64,000 nt of DNA, from NCBI RefSeq assembly GCF_000304475.1, contig NC_018942.1:620001-684000 (forward strand), written 5' to 3'. Position 1 is the first letter of the stretch. Each line of letters opens with the position of its first letter. This document shows positions 39,751 to 51,000 of this stretch, piece after piece. Made by a program: the position numbers and the translations under genes. This DNA comes from Kazachstania africana CBS 2517. Taxonomy: Eukaryota > Ascomycota > Saccharomycetes > Saccharomycetales > Saccharomycetaceae. The notes beneath the pieces were generated by a model. The model saw only the letters and a program-made list of their open reading frames with translations. It was not told the origin of the DNA and searched no databases.

Positions 39751-42492
39751 ATGGCAAAAAGAAAGTTACCAGATAGACCACCCAATGGGATTGGTGCAGG
39801 CGAGCGACCTAGGTTGGTTCCAAGGCCATTAAACACTCAGGCATCATTGGTAAAATTAACGACACCATTCAAGGTCCCATATAAAATACAAAAAGTGGCC
39901 ACCAACTCTAAAGAGAATATGGTAATTGGCGGAAGATTACTAAGAAAGAGATCAGAAACTGTCTCATACACTGGCTTGGATATTCAAAAGCTAGAGGATG
40001 AAGTAGCTTACGATAATGGAGAAGCTATACTACAGGCCAAAAGGAGAAGAAAAGATGCATTGAGTTCTCAAAGATTGATAAGTGAACCAAATAGACTGAA
40101 TGAAATAGAAATCGTTTTGAAAAGATCGTTCACCGTTCCTATAAAAGGTTATGTTCAAAGACACAGCTTGCCATTGACATTGGGTACCAAAACAAAAATT
40201 ATTCCAGAACCAAGACCACTCCATGATCCTACTGACGAATTTGCCATTGTATTGTATGATCCTTCAGTAGATGGCGATATGATTATACATGAAAAGGGAA
40301 ATGTGAGGGAACAACAAAAAAATGACAACACTGAAGAAAACAAGAATAAGGTAGATACGTCCAAAAAAGAATTTGCCCATCCTAAGATTTTATCAAACGG
40401 TGTCAGAAACAAAACATTGCAAGAGCTTTTGGGATCTAACGAAAGTAAAAAACGAGAGACTTTCGCCAATGTCCCTGTGGTAATTGACCCAAAATTATCC
40501 AAAATCTTGAGGCCGCATCAAGTTGAAGGTGTAAAATTTTTGTATCGTTGTGTTACTGGTTTAACTATGAAGGATCTTCAAGATGCACAAAATATTAATA
40601 CTGATATATCAAATATCTCAACGGATCAAAGTCAGGAGGACGAGGAGGAGCGAGCTTTCTTACAGGATGAACTTTGCCCTAAGCCATCTAAACCTAAAAA
40701 GAAATCAAAGAGACAAATTCAAAAAGAAGAGGAAGAAGAACAAGAGAGAATAAGAAAAGAACAAGCTCAAGTCAATCACGGGGCTTATGGTTGCATTATG
40801 GCAGACGAAATGGGTTTAGGTAAAACTTTGCAATGTATTGCATTACTGTGGACGCTCCTCAGGCAGGGTCCTCAGGGTAAAGGACTTATAGATAAGTGTA
40901 TAATTGTTTGTCCCTCCTCTTTAGTGAATAACTGGGCTAATGAACTTGTCAAGTGGCTGGGACCTGGTACTTTGACTCCTCTGGCTATCGACGGTAAAAA
41001 ATCCTCAATTACAGATGCTGGAAATGCCTCTGTTGCTGATGCCATTCGCTCATGGGCCCAAGCAAAGGGTAGGAACATTGTAAAGCCAGTTCTAATCATT
41101 TCTTATGAAACTTTACGTCGTAATGTTGATCAACTAAAAAACAGCAACGTCGGATTAATGTTAGCTGATGAGGGTCATAGACTGAAAAACGGTGATTCGC
41201 TGACATTTACAGCACTTGACAGTATTAACTGTCCAAGAAGGGTTATTTTATCTGGTACACCTATCCAGAATGACCTTTCTGAATATTTCGCACTCTTAAG
41301 TTTTTCTAATCCCGGTCTATTAGGCAGCAGAGCACAATTTAGAAGAAATTATGAACTGCCTATCCTCAGAGGCCGTGATGCTGAAGCTACAGATAAAGAA
41401 ATCAAGAAAGGTGAGGGGCAGCTTGAAAAACTTTCTAATATTGTTTCTAAGTTTATCATAAGAAGAACTAACGATATCTTATCCAAATATCTGCCGTGCA
41501 AATATGAGCATGTAATTTTTGTAAACCTCAAGCCTTTTCAGAAATCTTTATACCAACAATTACTGAAGTCCAGAGATGTTAAGAAATTGGTGAAAGGAAT
41601 GGGTGGTCCTCAACCTTTAAAGGCTATTGGCCTCTTGAAAAAATTATGTAATCATCCGGCATTATTAGACTTCGAGAAAGAACTTGAAAGTGCAGACTTT
41701 GAACTTCCTGATGTCTTTAGAGATTTACATAATAGAGAAGTTCAGCCACAATATTCAGGTAAATTTGCCATTTTAGAGAGGTTTTTGCACAAAATCAACG
41801 CAGAATCTGATGATAAGATAGTTTTAATTTCAAACTATACGCAAACACTAGATCTGATAGAGAGAATGTGCAGACGTAAACAGTATGGTGTGATCAGATT
41901 AGATGGTACTATGTCGATCAATAAAAGACAGACTTTGGTTGATCGTTTTAATGATCCTGAAGGACAAGAGTTTATTTTCTTACTTAGTTCCAAGGCTGGG
42001 GGTTGCGGTATAAATCTTATCGGAGCAAATAGGCTAATTTTGATGGATCCTGACTGGAATCCAGCAGCGGATCAGCAAGCCTTGGCCCGTGTCTGGAGAG
42101 ATGGTCAGAAGAAAGATTGTTTTATCTATAGATTTATCTCGACCGGTACAATTGAAGAGAAGATTTATCAGAGGCAATCGATGAAAATGAGTTTGAGTTC
42201 TTGTGTGGTTGATGCCAAAGAAGATGTTGAAAGACTATTCAGTTCTGGGAATCTGAGGAAATTATTCCAGCTGGATGAAGATACGATATGTAACACCCAT
42301 GAAACATATCACTGTAAGCGTTGCAACAAGCATGGTAAGCAGGCTGTCAAGGCAAATGCAATGCTCTACGGTGATACCACAACTTGGAACCATTTAAACC
42401 ATGATGCGTTAGAGAAAACTAATGATCATTTACTTCGAAATGAATTCAGCCATAATGACATTAGTTATGCCTTTCAATATATATCCCATTAA
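39751..42492 (+). CDS. RAD54: RAD54, Swi2/Snf2-family recombination translocase
   Basis: Rad54 is a DNA-dependent ATPase that works with Rad51 in homology search, strand exchange and nucleosome remodelling. The 913-residue protein (898 in S. cerevisiae) has a basic N-terminus, HQVEGVKFLYRCVTG at about 256-270, and Walker A DEMGLGKT at 352-359. A DEGH box lies near 474-477, the SGTPIQND motif at about 500-507, and the C-terminal helicase half includes SSKAGGCGINLIGANRL and the DPDWNPAADQQALARVWRDGQ motif. Between the first two motifs is a charged insert of about 70 residues (D/E- then K-rich), longer than I recall in S. cerevisiae. The zinc-like CNTHETYHCKRCNKHG segment near the C-terminus is present. 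YRB30 follows, as in the YGL163C-YGL164C order. Confidence 0.97.
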   Translation: MAKRKLPDRPPNGIGAGERPRLVPRPLNTQASLVKLTTPFKVPYKIQKVATNSKENMVIGGRLLRKRSETVSYTGLDIQKLEDEVAYDNGEAILQAKRRRKDALSSQRLISEPNRLNEIEIVLKRSFTVPIKGYVQRHSLPLTLGTKTKIIPEPRPLHDPTDEFAIVLYDPSVDGDMIIHEKGNVREQQKNDNTEENKNKVDTSKKEFAHPKILSNGVRNKTLQELLGSNESKKRETFANVPVVIDPKLSKILRPHQVEGVKFLYRCVTGLTMKDLQDAQNINTDISNISTDQSQEDEEERAFLQDELCPKPSKPKKKSKRQIQKEEEEEQERIRKEQAQVNHGAYGCIMADEMGLGKTLQCIALLWTLLRQGPQGKGLIDKCIIVCPSSLVNNWANELVKWLGPGTLTPLAIDGKKSSITDAGNASVADAIRSWAQAKGRNIVKPVLIISYETLRRNVDQLKNSNVGLMLADEGHRLKNGDSLTFTALDSINCPRRVILSGTPIQNDLSEYFALLSFSNPGLLGSRAQFRRNYELPILRGRDAEATDKEIKKGEGQLEKLSNIVSKFIIRRTNDILSKYLPCKYEHVIFVNLKPFQKSLYQQLLKSRDVKKLVKGMGGPQPLKAIGLLKKLCNHPALLDFEKELESADFELPDVFRDLHNREVQPQYSGKFAILERFLHKINAESDDKIVLISNYTQTLDLIERMCRRKQYGVIRLDGTMSINKRQTLVDRFNDPEGQEFIFLLSSKAGGCGINLIGANRLILMDPDWNPAADQQALARVWRDGQKKDCFIYRFISTGTIEEKIYQRQSMKMSLSSCVVDAKEDVERLFSSGNLRKLFQLDEDTICNTHETYHCKRCNKHGKQAVKANAMLYGDTTTWNHLNHDALEKTNDHLLRNEFSHNDISYAFQYISH

Positions 42493-42705
42493 TTTCATAG
42501 ACATTATAATTCATTTTCATCTAAAGTATATATTCTATAGACATTGATTCGAAAAAATGAACTGAATTATCCAATTTTTTTGATAGACAACAAGCTGATA
42601 TTTCGCGAAGACCCTTCTTGCAGTTCATAAAAAACGCAGTGTTACTGGTCACCCGATTCTCTTTACTATTACAGGAAGAATCTCATTAAGTTATTACGGG
42701 GAGGA

Positions 42706-44013
42706 ATGGATGAGCTGTTATCCAAAGCTGGTTCACAAGTTGTGACATTTGCCATCAAATCAGGAATCTCTATAGCTTCGTCATATGCCCTCAAGCAAAT
42801 CAGCAATTTTGCTATACAAATACCGAAAGATGATGCTGGGAGAATTGAAGAACTAAGAGCAAAACTCGAAAATAGAATAGAAATTGTATCATCAGCTATC
42901 GACCTTGTGAGGCTCGTTGCAGCTAGGGGTAATACCAATCTAACAAGCACATTAAAACTAACGAGAGATCTAAAAAATGATATCGACAAATTTGATGAAA
43001 ATATCAACCTTCTGTTGGAAAAATTACATGACGATACTATCAGATCATCTCAGAAAAGAACTAATCTTATAAAATCTGTTGAGGACTATATCAAGGATCT
43101 ACTAGGCCGGATTGATGAAGCCACACCTTTTATTAATCTTTCCTTAACCACGTCGGGTGCAACTTTGAGTACCACATTACCAAAAAGCGTTTCAACTAGT
43201 ATACTCCTGCAAGCATCATATTTTATAAACAAAAATAATGAGCTTTTTGACTCCGGAGAAGTGAGTACTTTAAGAGTTGGTCCCAAATTTGAAGTTACTT
43301 TATATTCAGTTTTCTACAATAGCCTCAATTCTGAAAACAGGGTAGTATGGAAAGAGGATATGGCTAGAGCTTCGGTCTCCTTGTCAAGAGTCAAGGAGGG
43401 CAAAATGAAATACAGATATATAATGGACATTGAACAGAATTTTGATGATGGTCGGTATCATAATACTGATGGCGCCGAAGAAGTGCCTGAAAAGCTGAAT
43501 ATACGGCTTTCTCAGATTGAAAGAGTGTTCTTTAGTGTCTCCGGAAAACTTCTGAAATTGGAAGAGAAAGACTCGTCTGTTTTGGTACTTAAGGTGGCTG
43601 ATAGAGACAATACTGGTGGATTGACAGATAATGAGGAGCTTTCTGATGAGAAACATAAATGGTATGCTTTTGGGGAGTATGGAGGACCCGTAGGCGATAG
43701 TGACAGTTCTGAAGAAGAAGAAGATAGTGATGACGTTGATAAGAAGAGCAAGGAGGATTATGATGACAGAAAATATCGGGACAAAGATGCAGAAAGTGAA
43801 CTGGCTAATAATAATGAAATTTCGACTTCAATTGCTTTACTTGAATACATTATACGATTAAGCTCTCTACAAGGAAATGATCAAGAAGGACTTCTTGAAG
43901 TGAATGACGAGAGACTTTCAGTTTATCTTAATGACGAAAATCCTTCTGCTATCAAACATAAATCTTCTATCAGCCATATTACAAGCACACTGGCAAACGT
44001 ACGAATAGAATAA
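42706..44013 (+). CDS. YRB30: YRB30, RanGTP-binding protein
   Basis: Yrb30 binds the GTP form of yeast Ran (Gsp1) and restrains GTP hydrolysis, affecting nuclear transport. The 435-residue length matches S. cerevisiae (440). Visible features: a hydrophobic helix near the start (about 8-35, VVTFAIKSGISIASSYALKQ), a helical region with many charged residues, and a beta-rich middle part that includes the WKEDMARASVSLSRV stretch. An acidic tract with D/E/S runs (about 328-350) lies before the C-terminal helix. Identity rests on overall similarity plus position: directly after RAD54 on the same strand, and before a CUP2-type gene, as in YGL163C-YGL164C-YGL166W. Confidence 0.85.
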   Translation: MDELLSKAGSQVVTFAIKSGISIASSYALKQISNFAIQIPKDDAGRIEELRAKLENRIEIVSSAIDLVRLVAARGNTNLTSTLKLTRDLKNDIDKFDENINLLLEKLHDDTIRSSQKRTNLIKSVEDYIKDLLGRIDEATPFINLSLTTSGATLSTTLPKSVSTSILLQASYFINKNNELFDSGEVSTLRVGPKFEVTLYSVFYNSLNSENRVVWKEDMARASVSLSRVKEGKMKYRYIMDIEQNFDDGRYHNTDGAEEVPEKLNIRLSQIERVFFSVSGKLLKLEEKDSSVLVLKVADRDNTGGLTDNEELSDEKHKWYAFGEYGGPVGDSDSSEEEEDSDDVDKKSKEDYDDRKYRDKDAESELANNNEISTSIALLEYIIRLSSLQGNDQEGLLEVNDERLSVYLNDENPSAIKHKSSISHITSTLANVRIE

Positions 44014-44295
44014 AGTGCATAGTTGCCGACATTTGACATTTGATAAATATTTGTGGTATTCATATGTATATAAGAGGATAACTATAACTTCTAAAAGGTC
44101 GAAGCTCTGGGTCATGATAGTCTCCTATCAGATCGTCGATACTTGCTGCAAGGGAAAAGTATTTTATATATAGATTCATCGTAACAATTATAAAATAGAG
44201 TGCAGATTAGTTTCATCTTTGTTGGATGACATTAGTAGAAGTAGTGTATATGGTATTATATCAGTTGTCGGAATTTACAAATGAGGCTTGTTCTC

Positions 44296-45090
44296 TCAAA
44301 ACTCATGATCCTGTCCAGATTTAGAGGTCTTTCTCAGGTCACTTCCTTTAAAATTCGAAAAGGAGCCTCGGTCCTCTATTGTCACTTCAGGAATATCTCT
44401 TACACCCTTAATGCTATCTTCCTGCAAATTGATTAATGAAATATTAACATTTTGCTTTTGAAAATTTGATTGCTGGTCCGGTACAAGATCAAATGGTATA
44501 TTGGACAAGCTGCTCTCATTGGATCTCGAAAATTGAGGGCTCTCTTCAATGTATGAATCCAAAGCAGAAGTGGTGCTCATTTGATCCATTTCTTTATGAC
44601 TAGTTTCTGTGCGATTCAGAGCCTGAAGAAAGCTATCTGTTTCAAAGGTCTCATCGGGGAGCTCCTCCTGAGGGGATCCTTCGTTCAGTATATCCCATAA
44701 TGATTCTTCAACAAGCTGCGAAGAAAAATCGTCTAACTTGTCTTCGGAATTGGCTAAACTATCTGGTAGCGGTGAATATTTTATAGGTGCTGGATTAACC
44801 ATTTTTGTATTCCTTTTTCTCTTTGAATGACACTTGCATGTTTCACCGATGGTACAGAGACAATCTAAGGCTGAAATATCTTTTTTAACAGCAGTACTAG
44901 AACATCGGCATTTACCAGAGGGATTTGATTTGTTTATTGATCTGAGTTCCTTGCAATGCATACACGTTGTGCTTGGTCTTCCTTTTCTCCTGACCTCGAT
45001 CAGCTTTCTATCGGAATGATTACAGGAATGCGTTCTATGCCCTCTGATACATAGTTCACATGCGTACTTCACACCATTAATCACTATCAT
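44296..45090 (-). CDS. CUP2: CUP2 (ACE1)-type copper-fist transcription factor
   Basis: Cup2 senses Cu(I) and activates metallothionein CUP1 and other copper-defence genes. The 264-residue protein begins with an intact copper fist: zinc ligands C11, C14, C23, H25, and the minor-groove RKGRPS motif at 35-40. The Cys pairs of the polycopper cluster follow at C43/C46, C61/C63, C77/C79 and C85/C87. The RKRN basic segment comes next. The rest is acidic and Ser-rich, as in an activation domain. The S. cerevisiae ohnologue Haa1 has the same fold but is 694 residues, so length favours Cup2 (225). All Cys pairs needed for copper sensing are present. It converges on YRB30, as YGL166W does. Confidence 0.9.
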   Translation of the reverse strand: MIVINGVKYACELCIRGHRTHSCNHSDRKLIEVRRKGRPSTTCMHCKELRSINKSNPSGKCRCSSTAVKKDISALDCLCTIGETCKCHSKRKRNTKMVNPAPIKYSPLPDSLANSEDKLDDFSSQLVEESLWDILNEGSPQEELPDETFETDSFLQALNRTETSHKEMDQMSTTSALDSYIEESPQFSRSNESSLSNIPFDLVPDQQSNFQKQNVNISLINLQEDSIKGVRDIPEVTIEDRGSFSNFKGSDLRKTSKSGQDHEF

Positions 45091-45520
45091 TTTCGTGAGG
45101 TAACTTTCAAAGGAAAGAATCTATATATTATGTAGGCCTCTGATTTGTTAACTTTTTCTGTATTATATATACTTAAAATAGCTTTCAAATGCGGATGCCG
45201 TCTTCTTCAGCAATAAGCGCTCAAGTAAAAAAGAACTTATGATACTCATAAAACAAATACAGTGGATGGTGTGGCAATAAACCCTATGGAAGATGAAAAT
45301 ATAAAACATTGAGGACCTCTATCAGCCATTCTTGTAAATGCCATTATGAGCCGCTTCCATTCTATATTCTCAATAAGTTGAAAGTCACATATTTAATCCA
45401 TCAAAAATGATGTAAATATCCCACCAATGAGCTTCATACATCTGTAACGAATGCCTCAAAGGGAAAAGGCTTTTTTGACAAAGTATCATAGGTAACAAAT
45501 TGAAGAAGTCTCCCACTGAT
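45091..45520. other. Intergenic CUP2 promoter / FAR7 3' side
   Basis: The 430 bases upstream of CUP2 show no clear gene, repeat or copper-response element by eye. S. cerevisiae has PMR1 on this side of CUP2; it is absent here. Confidence 0.5.
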
Positions 45521-46162
45521 TCACTGGCAATCTAAACTTTTCAAAAGCAGTTTATATAATTCAAGAAGATCCTTCAATTTGTCAAATTCCTGTATGTTAT
45601 TGATATATGATTTGAATTCTTCATCTTCTAATGTAGCTACCTCTTCGTTAAACTTGGTTTTTATCTTTACTAGCGAGCCATTTCTATTTGTTATTATATC
45701 TTGTCGTAGTTTGTTGACAACAACATTAAATGCTTCAGTATGGTAATTTAATAACCTGAAGGTGTCGTTTAATTTGGAGGTGTTCATTACCAAAAGCTTC
45801 TTCAAACTATTGTTTTGGCTCCGCAGCCTTATCAGGTCGTCATTATCAGCGGTGTCTTGTGTATGAGGTAAATACTTATTTTCAATCTTTCTTTCATTCA
45901 AGAAAACATTGAAAATCGCAATATCTCCATCTGATGCACCAGCTTTTTGCAATTGAGACGACAACGAATCAACATTTCTAACGATAATTTCTTTTTGAAT
46001 CTTGTTCTCTTCTAGCTGCCCAACAAGTTTTTTTACTAGCCTATGAAGTTCTCCTAGGTTCTCTGTTTGAGGGCTAAGAAAAAGCTGCTGTTGTACCTGC
46101 TGCTCTTGCCGAAGTTGCTGCTGATTATTGAATCGACTTTCATCAGCCATTGAATGTTGCAA
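45521..46162 (-). CDS. FAR7: FAR7-like coiled-coil protein
   Basis: The 213-residue protein is mostly helical, with an N-terminal glutamine-rich stretch (about 13-28), heptad repeats about 35-75 and 110-145, and no membrane segment. Far7 is a small coiled-coil component of the Far3-7-8-9-10-11 complex (STRIPAK-like), which keeps pheromone-induced G1 arrest and modulates TORC2. I assign it by size (221 in S. cerevisiae), coiled-coil nature and position: YFH7 then FAR7 run in this order and direction as YFR007W then YFR008W. Sequence match was not verified, so the name rests mainly on synteny. Starts at residue 1 or M5 are both possible. Confidence 0.65.
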   Translation of the reverse strand: MQHSMADESRFNNQQQLRQEQQVQQQLFLSPQTENLGELHRLVKKLVGQLEENKIQKEIIVRNVDSLSSQLQKAGASDGDIAIFNVFLNERKIENKYLPHTQDTADNDDLIRLRSQNNSLKKLLVMNTSKLNDTFRLLNYHTEAFNVVVNKLRQDIITNRNGSLVKIKTKFNEEVATLEDEEFKSYINNIQEFDKLKDLLELYKLLLKSLDCQ

Positions 46163-46611
46163 TGGTAAATATTATAGTTATTTATCTTTCTTCTATTGCT
46201 ACATTTTTCAATGTAGTTGAAACTACTATTAAAATGTGTTATCGATAGCTGACGTACAGCGCGACAACATTATAAGTGGTCCATTAGCATGATAATTCTT
46301 TGCCGAAACAATAAGGTATGAGAATTGATTGAGCCTCCTTTTAATTCATCTATCCACCTATATGTTGTCGAGAGCTATGGAAGTCAACAATAGCAATTTC
46401 CAAGAGATTACATTTGTCCAGCTAAATTTTTGTTATAGCCGTCACATTTGAGGAAATAACCCGTACAGCAATTGTAAAAGGGTATTGCTACATAAATACA
46501 TATGGCAATAAAGTTATTATTACGTTCAGTGTTTGTTCATGTACGAATAAATTAACAGTTATGCTACTCGATAGATACTGCATACACGCTTACCCAACTG
46601 GATGGAAAATA
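46163..46611. other. Intergenic FAR7 promoter / YFH7 3' side
   Basis: The 449 bases contain no visible gene or repeat. The FAR7 promoter must lie here. Nothing notable was seen. Confidence 0.5.
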
Positions 46612-47646
46612 TCATGCAGTGGGCACTTTTATTATATTTTCTGATTCAATTAAATTGTCCCTAACAGCGTGGGCGTTAAGTAAATCATTTGCCCTAAACT
46701 TAGCCACACCTTCTTCGAAAGAGGCCACCAAACCGCTCGCTAAATGTCTATTGGCGACCCTTTCTTCAATAATATGCTCATCCACATCTAGATATAAAAA
46801 TATGACAGCATCAGTACCACTCATATAAGCGTAAATTTTTTGCCAATTTTCTTTTTCATACAGAAGATATAAACCCTCTAATATTAAAATTCTTGTAAAT
46901 CTGTCGACACATAGTGCATTTCTTGTAGGGTCCTTCACTGCATGATCAAATCCAGGTATGGATATAGTAGGGACATCTGAAAGGAATGTGTCTAACACCT
47001 TTTCCCATATACCACTTTTCATGGAAGAAGGAGGTTCGATCTTTGAGCTGTCGGCCAAAATCCGACATAATTCTGAAAAATTGTTGCTGTCAAATGTAGG
47101 TGGTGAGCCCCGTCTGCTATGAGCCTCCTCAGGGCATTGGAATTTATCTAAACAGCTCCTAGTAAGATGGAATCCATCCATTGGAACGATTTGAGCAATA
47201 TCAATTTCCCTGTTATCCAGGATGTCTGGTGAGCTGGGCATTGTGATCTCTATTGAATTGGGCAAGCCACCCCTCCCAACAACAAGCAATGAGGAATTGG
47301 ACTTGTTGGTCACCTTAACGGGTTTGAAGTTAGTGTCCTCCACCTTATCAGGCAAAAGTCCTCCATTAATTTCCAGTTCCCCCTGCAATACGGGATCAAT
47401 CTCATCCACTCCCTTTACCAGATCATCACAAGACAGTCCCCCCTTCCTGAGACTGAATGTACCCCGTTCTTTCAAGAGGTACTCATTAAAACTTTTGTTT
47501 AGATGTAAGCAAAGCTTTTCTGCAATTGTAGACTTACCAGACCCTGGAGGTCCTACAATTACAAGACAGATTCTATAATTCTTTTCAATTCGTTCTTCCA
47601 ACAAATGCTTCGTTTTGTCAACTAATTGAGATAGAATTTCTTCCAT
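46612..47646 (-). CDS. YFH7: YFH7, P-loop kinase-like ATPase
   Basis: Yfh7 is a P-loop NTPase of the phosphoribulokinase/uridine-kinase-like group with a known structure but no firm cellular substrate. The 344-residue length matches S. cerevisiae (353). Walker A GPPGSGKST is at 32-40 after a short helix, and the VPMDGFHLTRSCLD segment follows near 175-190, the position that in related kinases binds the phosphoacceptor. A conserved PGFDHAVKDPT motif lies about 242-252 and a lid-like region contains EERVANRHLASGL (about 308-320). FAR7 follows on the same strand. The assignment is strong on sequence features and supported by the YFR007W-YFR008W order. Confidence 0.9.
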   Translation of the reverse strand: MEEILSQLVDKTKHLLEERIEKNYRICLVIVGPPGSGKSTIAEKLCLHLNKSFNEYLLKERGTFSLRKGGLSCDDLVKGVDEIDPVLQGELEINGGLLPDKVEDTNFKPVKVTNKSNSSLLVVGRGGLPNSIEITMPSSPDILDNREIDIAQIVPMDGFHLTRSCLDKFQCPEEAHSRRGSPPTFDSNNFSELCRILADSSKIEPPSSMKSGIWEKVLDTFLSDVPTISIPGFDHAVKDPTRNALCVDRFTRILILEGLYLLYEKENWQKIYAYMSGTDAVIFLYLDVDEHIIEERVANRHLASGLVASFEEGVAKFRANDLLNAHAVRDNLIESENIIKVPTA

Positions 47647-48073
47647 TATTTAGGCATAGTCATATTTTATTAGGGAGGATATTTCACTATTTTTCTTACT
47701 CGCTCTCCAAATAAACCAATTAGTCGTAATTTCTCGTACTTTATCGAGATCAAACAGCATTTATCAGAATTATGTTTTCGGACGCGCGCCCAATATACTT
47801 TAAGAGATTCAATAAATTTCATAATAGATTTATATATAATATCACGTGGTTATAAATTAGGGAAAAATTAATTATTGACTTATTATGTGCCTGGTCAAGA
47901 TATCTAACTTGTAACGCCTACTATATGGTTTATTTATGAAAAAGGTGGGTTTAAAGAAAACAGAATATAACACTGAAAATTGGAAAAATCTTATTCTAGA
48001 GTGTCGAATTAGCGTTAGCTTTAAAATTGGGAGATGTTTATAAAGTGATTAGATCTACCAGATATATAGTTTA
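47647..48073. other. Intergenic YFH7 promoter / RQC2 3' side
   Basis: The 427 bases hold a CGCGCGCC core at about 47783-47790 and AT-rich tracts. No gene is visible. Confidence 0.5.
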
Positions 48074-51000
48074 TTATATAACTAAGGTCCTTCTATTTAT
48101 TGTTTTTTTTGTTTTTCTATTTCCGCCTCCTTTTCCTTTACCATTGGAGACGCCGCCACCCTTTGCTTGAGAACCAGGAATGGAAACGTTTAACTTATCA
48201 ACACAAAGGATTGGAACTAACTCCTGCTCCTTCAATCCGTTAAGTAAATCATGCTCCTTTGGCCAATCAAGTTCTTTGTCACGACTCCATGTATCAACTT
48301 TCCGTCCCTTGAAGTACGTTAGTATGGCAGCCATCGATTTAGTCTTCTTGCTGCTTCCAGGTTGAATCTTAACTTTATATTTATACTTCAATAAGGCTGG
48401 CCAAGGAGCAAAAACTGGAACAATATCAACAACTTCATCGCCAGGAGACAAGGTGGGTTTTAGCTGATTCTTGAAATTGTAATTTATTTTCATTATTTTT
48501 CTGCTAGTAAACTGTAGTGCATTGAATTCTTCTTGTTGTTCTCGTTTCTTTTTTTTCCATTCACGCTCTTGTTGCTTATTTATAGTAATTTGAACTCGTT
48601 CTTGTTGTTTTTCAATACCTTTGAGAGTTCCAAGTGCCTGTAGCCTCATTAAACGCTCGTCTTCATCTTGATCTGCATATTTTCTTTGAATCTTTTTTAG
48701 TTTGCCCTTTTTACCGCGGACCTTTTTCTTCATGTTTTTAATGATATCGCCTGTAGGATCCAAGTCAGTGATGATAGGATCAGAGGAATTATTGTTGTCC
48801 AAAGATTTTTTCGTCGAATCCTCCTCTGAAATTCCTGTGGCCTCTTCAAGACTATCAGACACATCAACATCTTCACTACTATTTTTACTACTCGCATCCT
48901 TATCATCAAGTTCCTTAAGGGATCCCATATTAACGGTTGCCGCTTCTTCTATATCGGCTTCTTCGTCTTCATCCCTGTCTGAATCTTCATTATCTTGTTT
49001 TAGCTTCCATAAAAATCCAATACCCATAATCAGTTGTGCGGGAGGAAGCGTGGATTGCTTCTGTTCATCTATGAGTACAAATTCACCTGTTTCTGCAACG
49101 ATAGACCCATCTTGAGTGAATTTGGTGATGTTCCTTGCGTAACACCATTTTGGAGAACACACAACCTTATTGGACCAGGCCTTACTGGAAGAAGCACAGA
49201 AGATACCAGCTTGCATTAATGTGTTAGGAGGAATTTCACCTCTATCCGGATTTTTAATCCAAGCTTTTGAACCAAAACTAGTAGACATGAAGATGTCATC
49301 GTCCTCGATGTACTTCATATATATCTGGTCATTTTCCAATGCACTTTTTCCCGTCATCACCAAATATCCCTCGCTTGAGATAAACCAGTTATATTTTTCG
49401 AAAAAGTAAGGCTTTCTTATTTTTTTCAACACTGTGTGGCTCTCTCTCAACTTCTTCTTTAATTGTTGATCAATTCTATTCTCAATATTTGTCATAGCTT
49501 TGGCCATATGCTTTTCCATTTTTTTTTGCTTCTCTGCACTGTCTTTTTTGGAGTTGAAATATTGAGAGGCGTTTGCATAGGAAGACAGCGATAAATCTAT
49601 AGTCACGGTAACATGTTGTTTGTCATCCTTAGCGCGTATCTTTCTAGTATTCTCATGTCTCCCCACTACTTCTTCCATGCTAAAATCAGATAACTCTGAA
49701 TCCGATTCATCGGAAAAATCTGAATCACTTAAGCTGCTTTTTACACTTTCATTATCCGAGAACGTCTCCTCTTCGAATTGTGATGGTGACTGTAGGGGGA
49801 TTTTAATATTGATCTTATTATTTTTCAAATTGAGAGGAAGCTCAATAATCTCTGCAATTTTATTTCTCCTCTTTTTTTCGTTCATTATTAACTTTTCAAT
49901 CATATTCCAGTCGGTCTGTTGTTCGAGAAGGTCTTGAACTGCTTGCTTAGCGCTGTCAACAAGATCTGTATTATTCAGGATAGCATTTGCTTTTGTTTCA
50001 TTTAGTATCTGAACATCGGATAGACTTTGAATTCTCTTTTGGTTATCTGACCGTGCGTCCTCAAGTTTTTTTTTGGCTTGTAGCTCTTGATTTTGAATAC
50101 GCAGGGAATATTTCAAAGATTCAATTGTGGAAAAGAAAACATCTAGTGTTCTGTTGTAGGAGCCTTCAATTTCCAGAATACGGACTGACTTTTCTTCAGC
50201 ACCACTAATGTAGGGCTTAAATGGGTGAAAATTTTCATATAAATACTCAAGCTCTGGTTTATCCTTGAGCGAATCATAATTTACATTCTTTTTCGCCAAT
50301 ATGAAACCTTTTTTAAATTCTGTTTGAAGTAGTTGCTTATATTCCTTTGCTGTAGTGTTAAGCAAGCTGACTATTGTTTGTTCTCTGTTGACAAAATCCA
50401 AACAGGAGGAAGCACAATTGATTCCAGCCTCTTTTAGATTTTTCTGTAATAAATCTGAAGATAAATGAGGCTGCTTGCTTAGCAAAAGCTTATGAATAGA
50501 AAAAACTTTTATCTTTTTTTTATCAGTGGGTCCTTTGGTGTTTGAGTTGGACGTAGTATCTTTTGCGGAGGATATCCATTCCCTCACCAACTCTTCAGTG
50601 TAGAATTGCCGTTCCAGTGGATTATCTGGATTTTCTTTAAACAGAGTACTATCGAAAATCTTGTAAAGCTCACCAACTTTATTTTCATGTTCCTCCACAA
50701 TTCTTTGAAGCGCCATAATACACCTATTGTTATCTAATAACAGTACATTACCTGCACTAAAAAACTCCAGAACCAAGTAGTACAAACCATCTGAAAATTC
50801 CAGGACCAATATTCTGTCATTATCAACCTGTCTCAAAGCAGTCAACCTTTTGGATTTTAGATGCTTCCTTAACTTTGCAACGAAACCAGATGGAAGTTGT
50901 GGAGTTGGTCTTGTATATTCAGTAACGTGCACTTTCAACCCGCAATCCACAATTACATTTATTTTGGAATCGGGCTTGTTAAACTTAAGTAGAAACTGTC

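Noticed and set aside
44296..45090. Assignment as HAA1
   Set aside because: Haa1 has the same copper fist but is about 694 residues; this protein is 264 and keeps all copper-binding Cys pairs, so Cup2 fits better.
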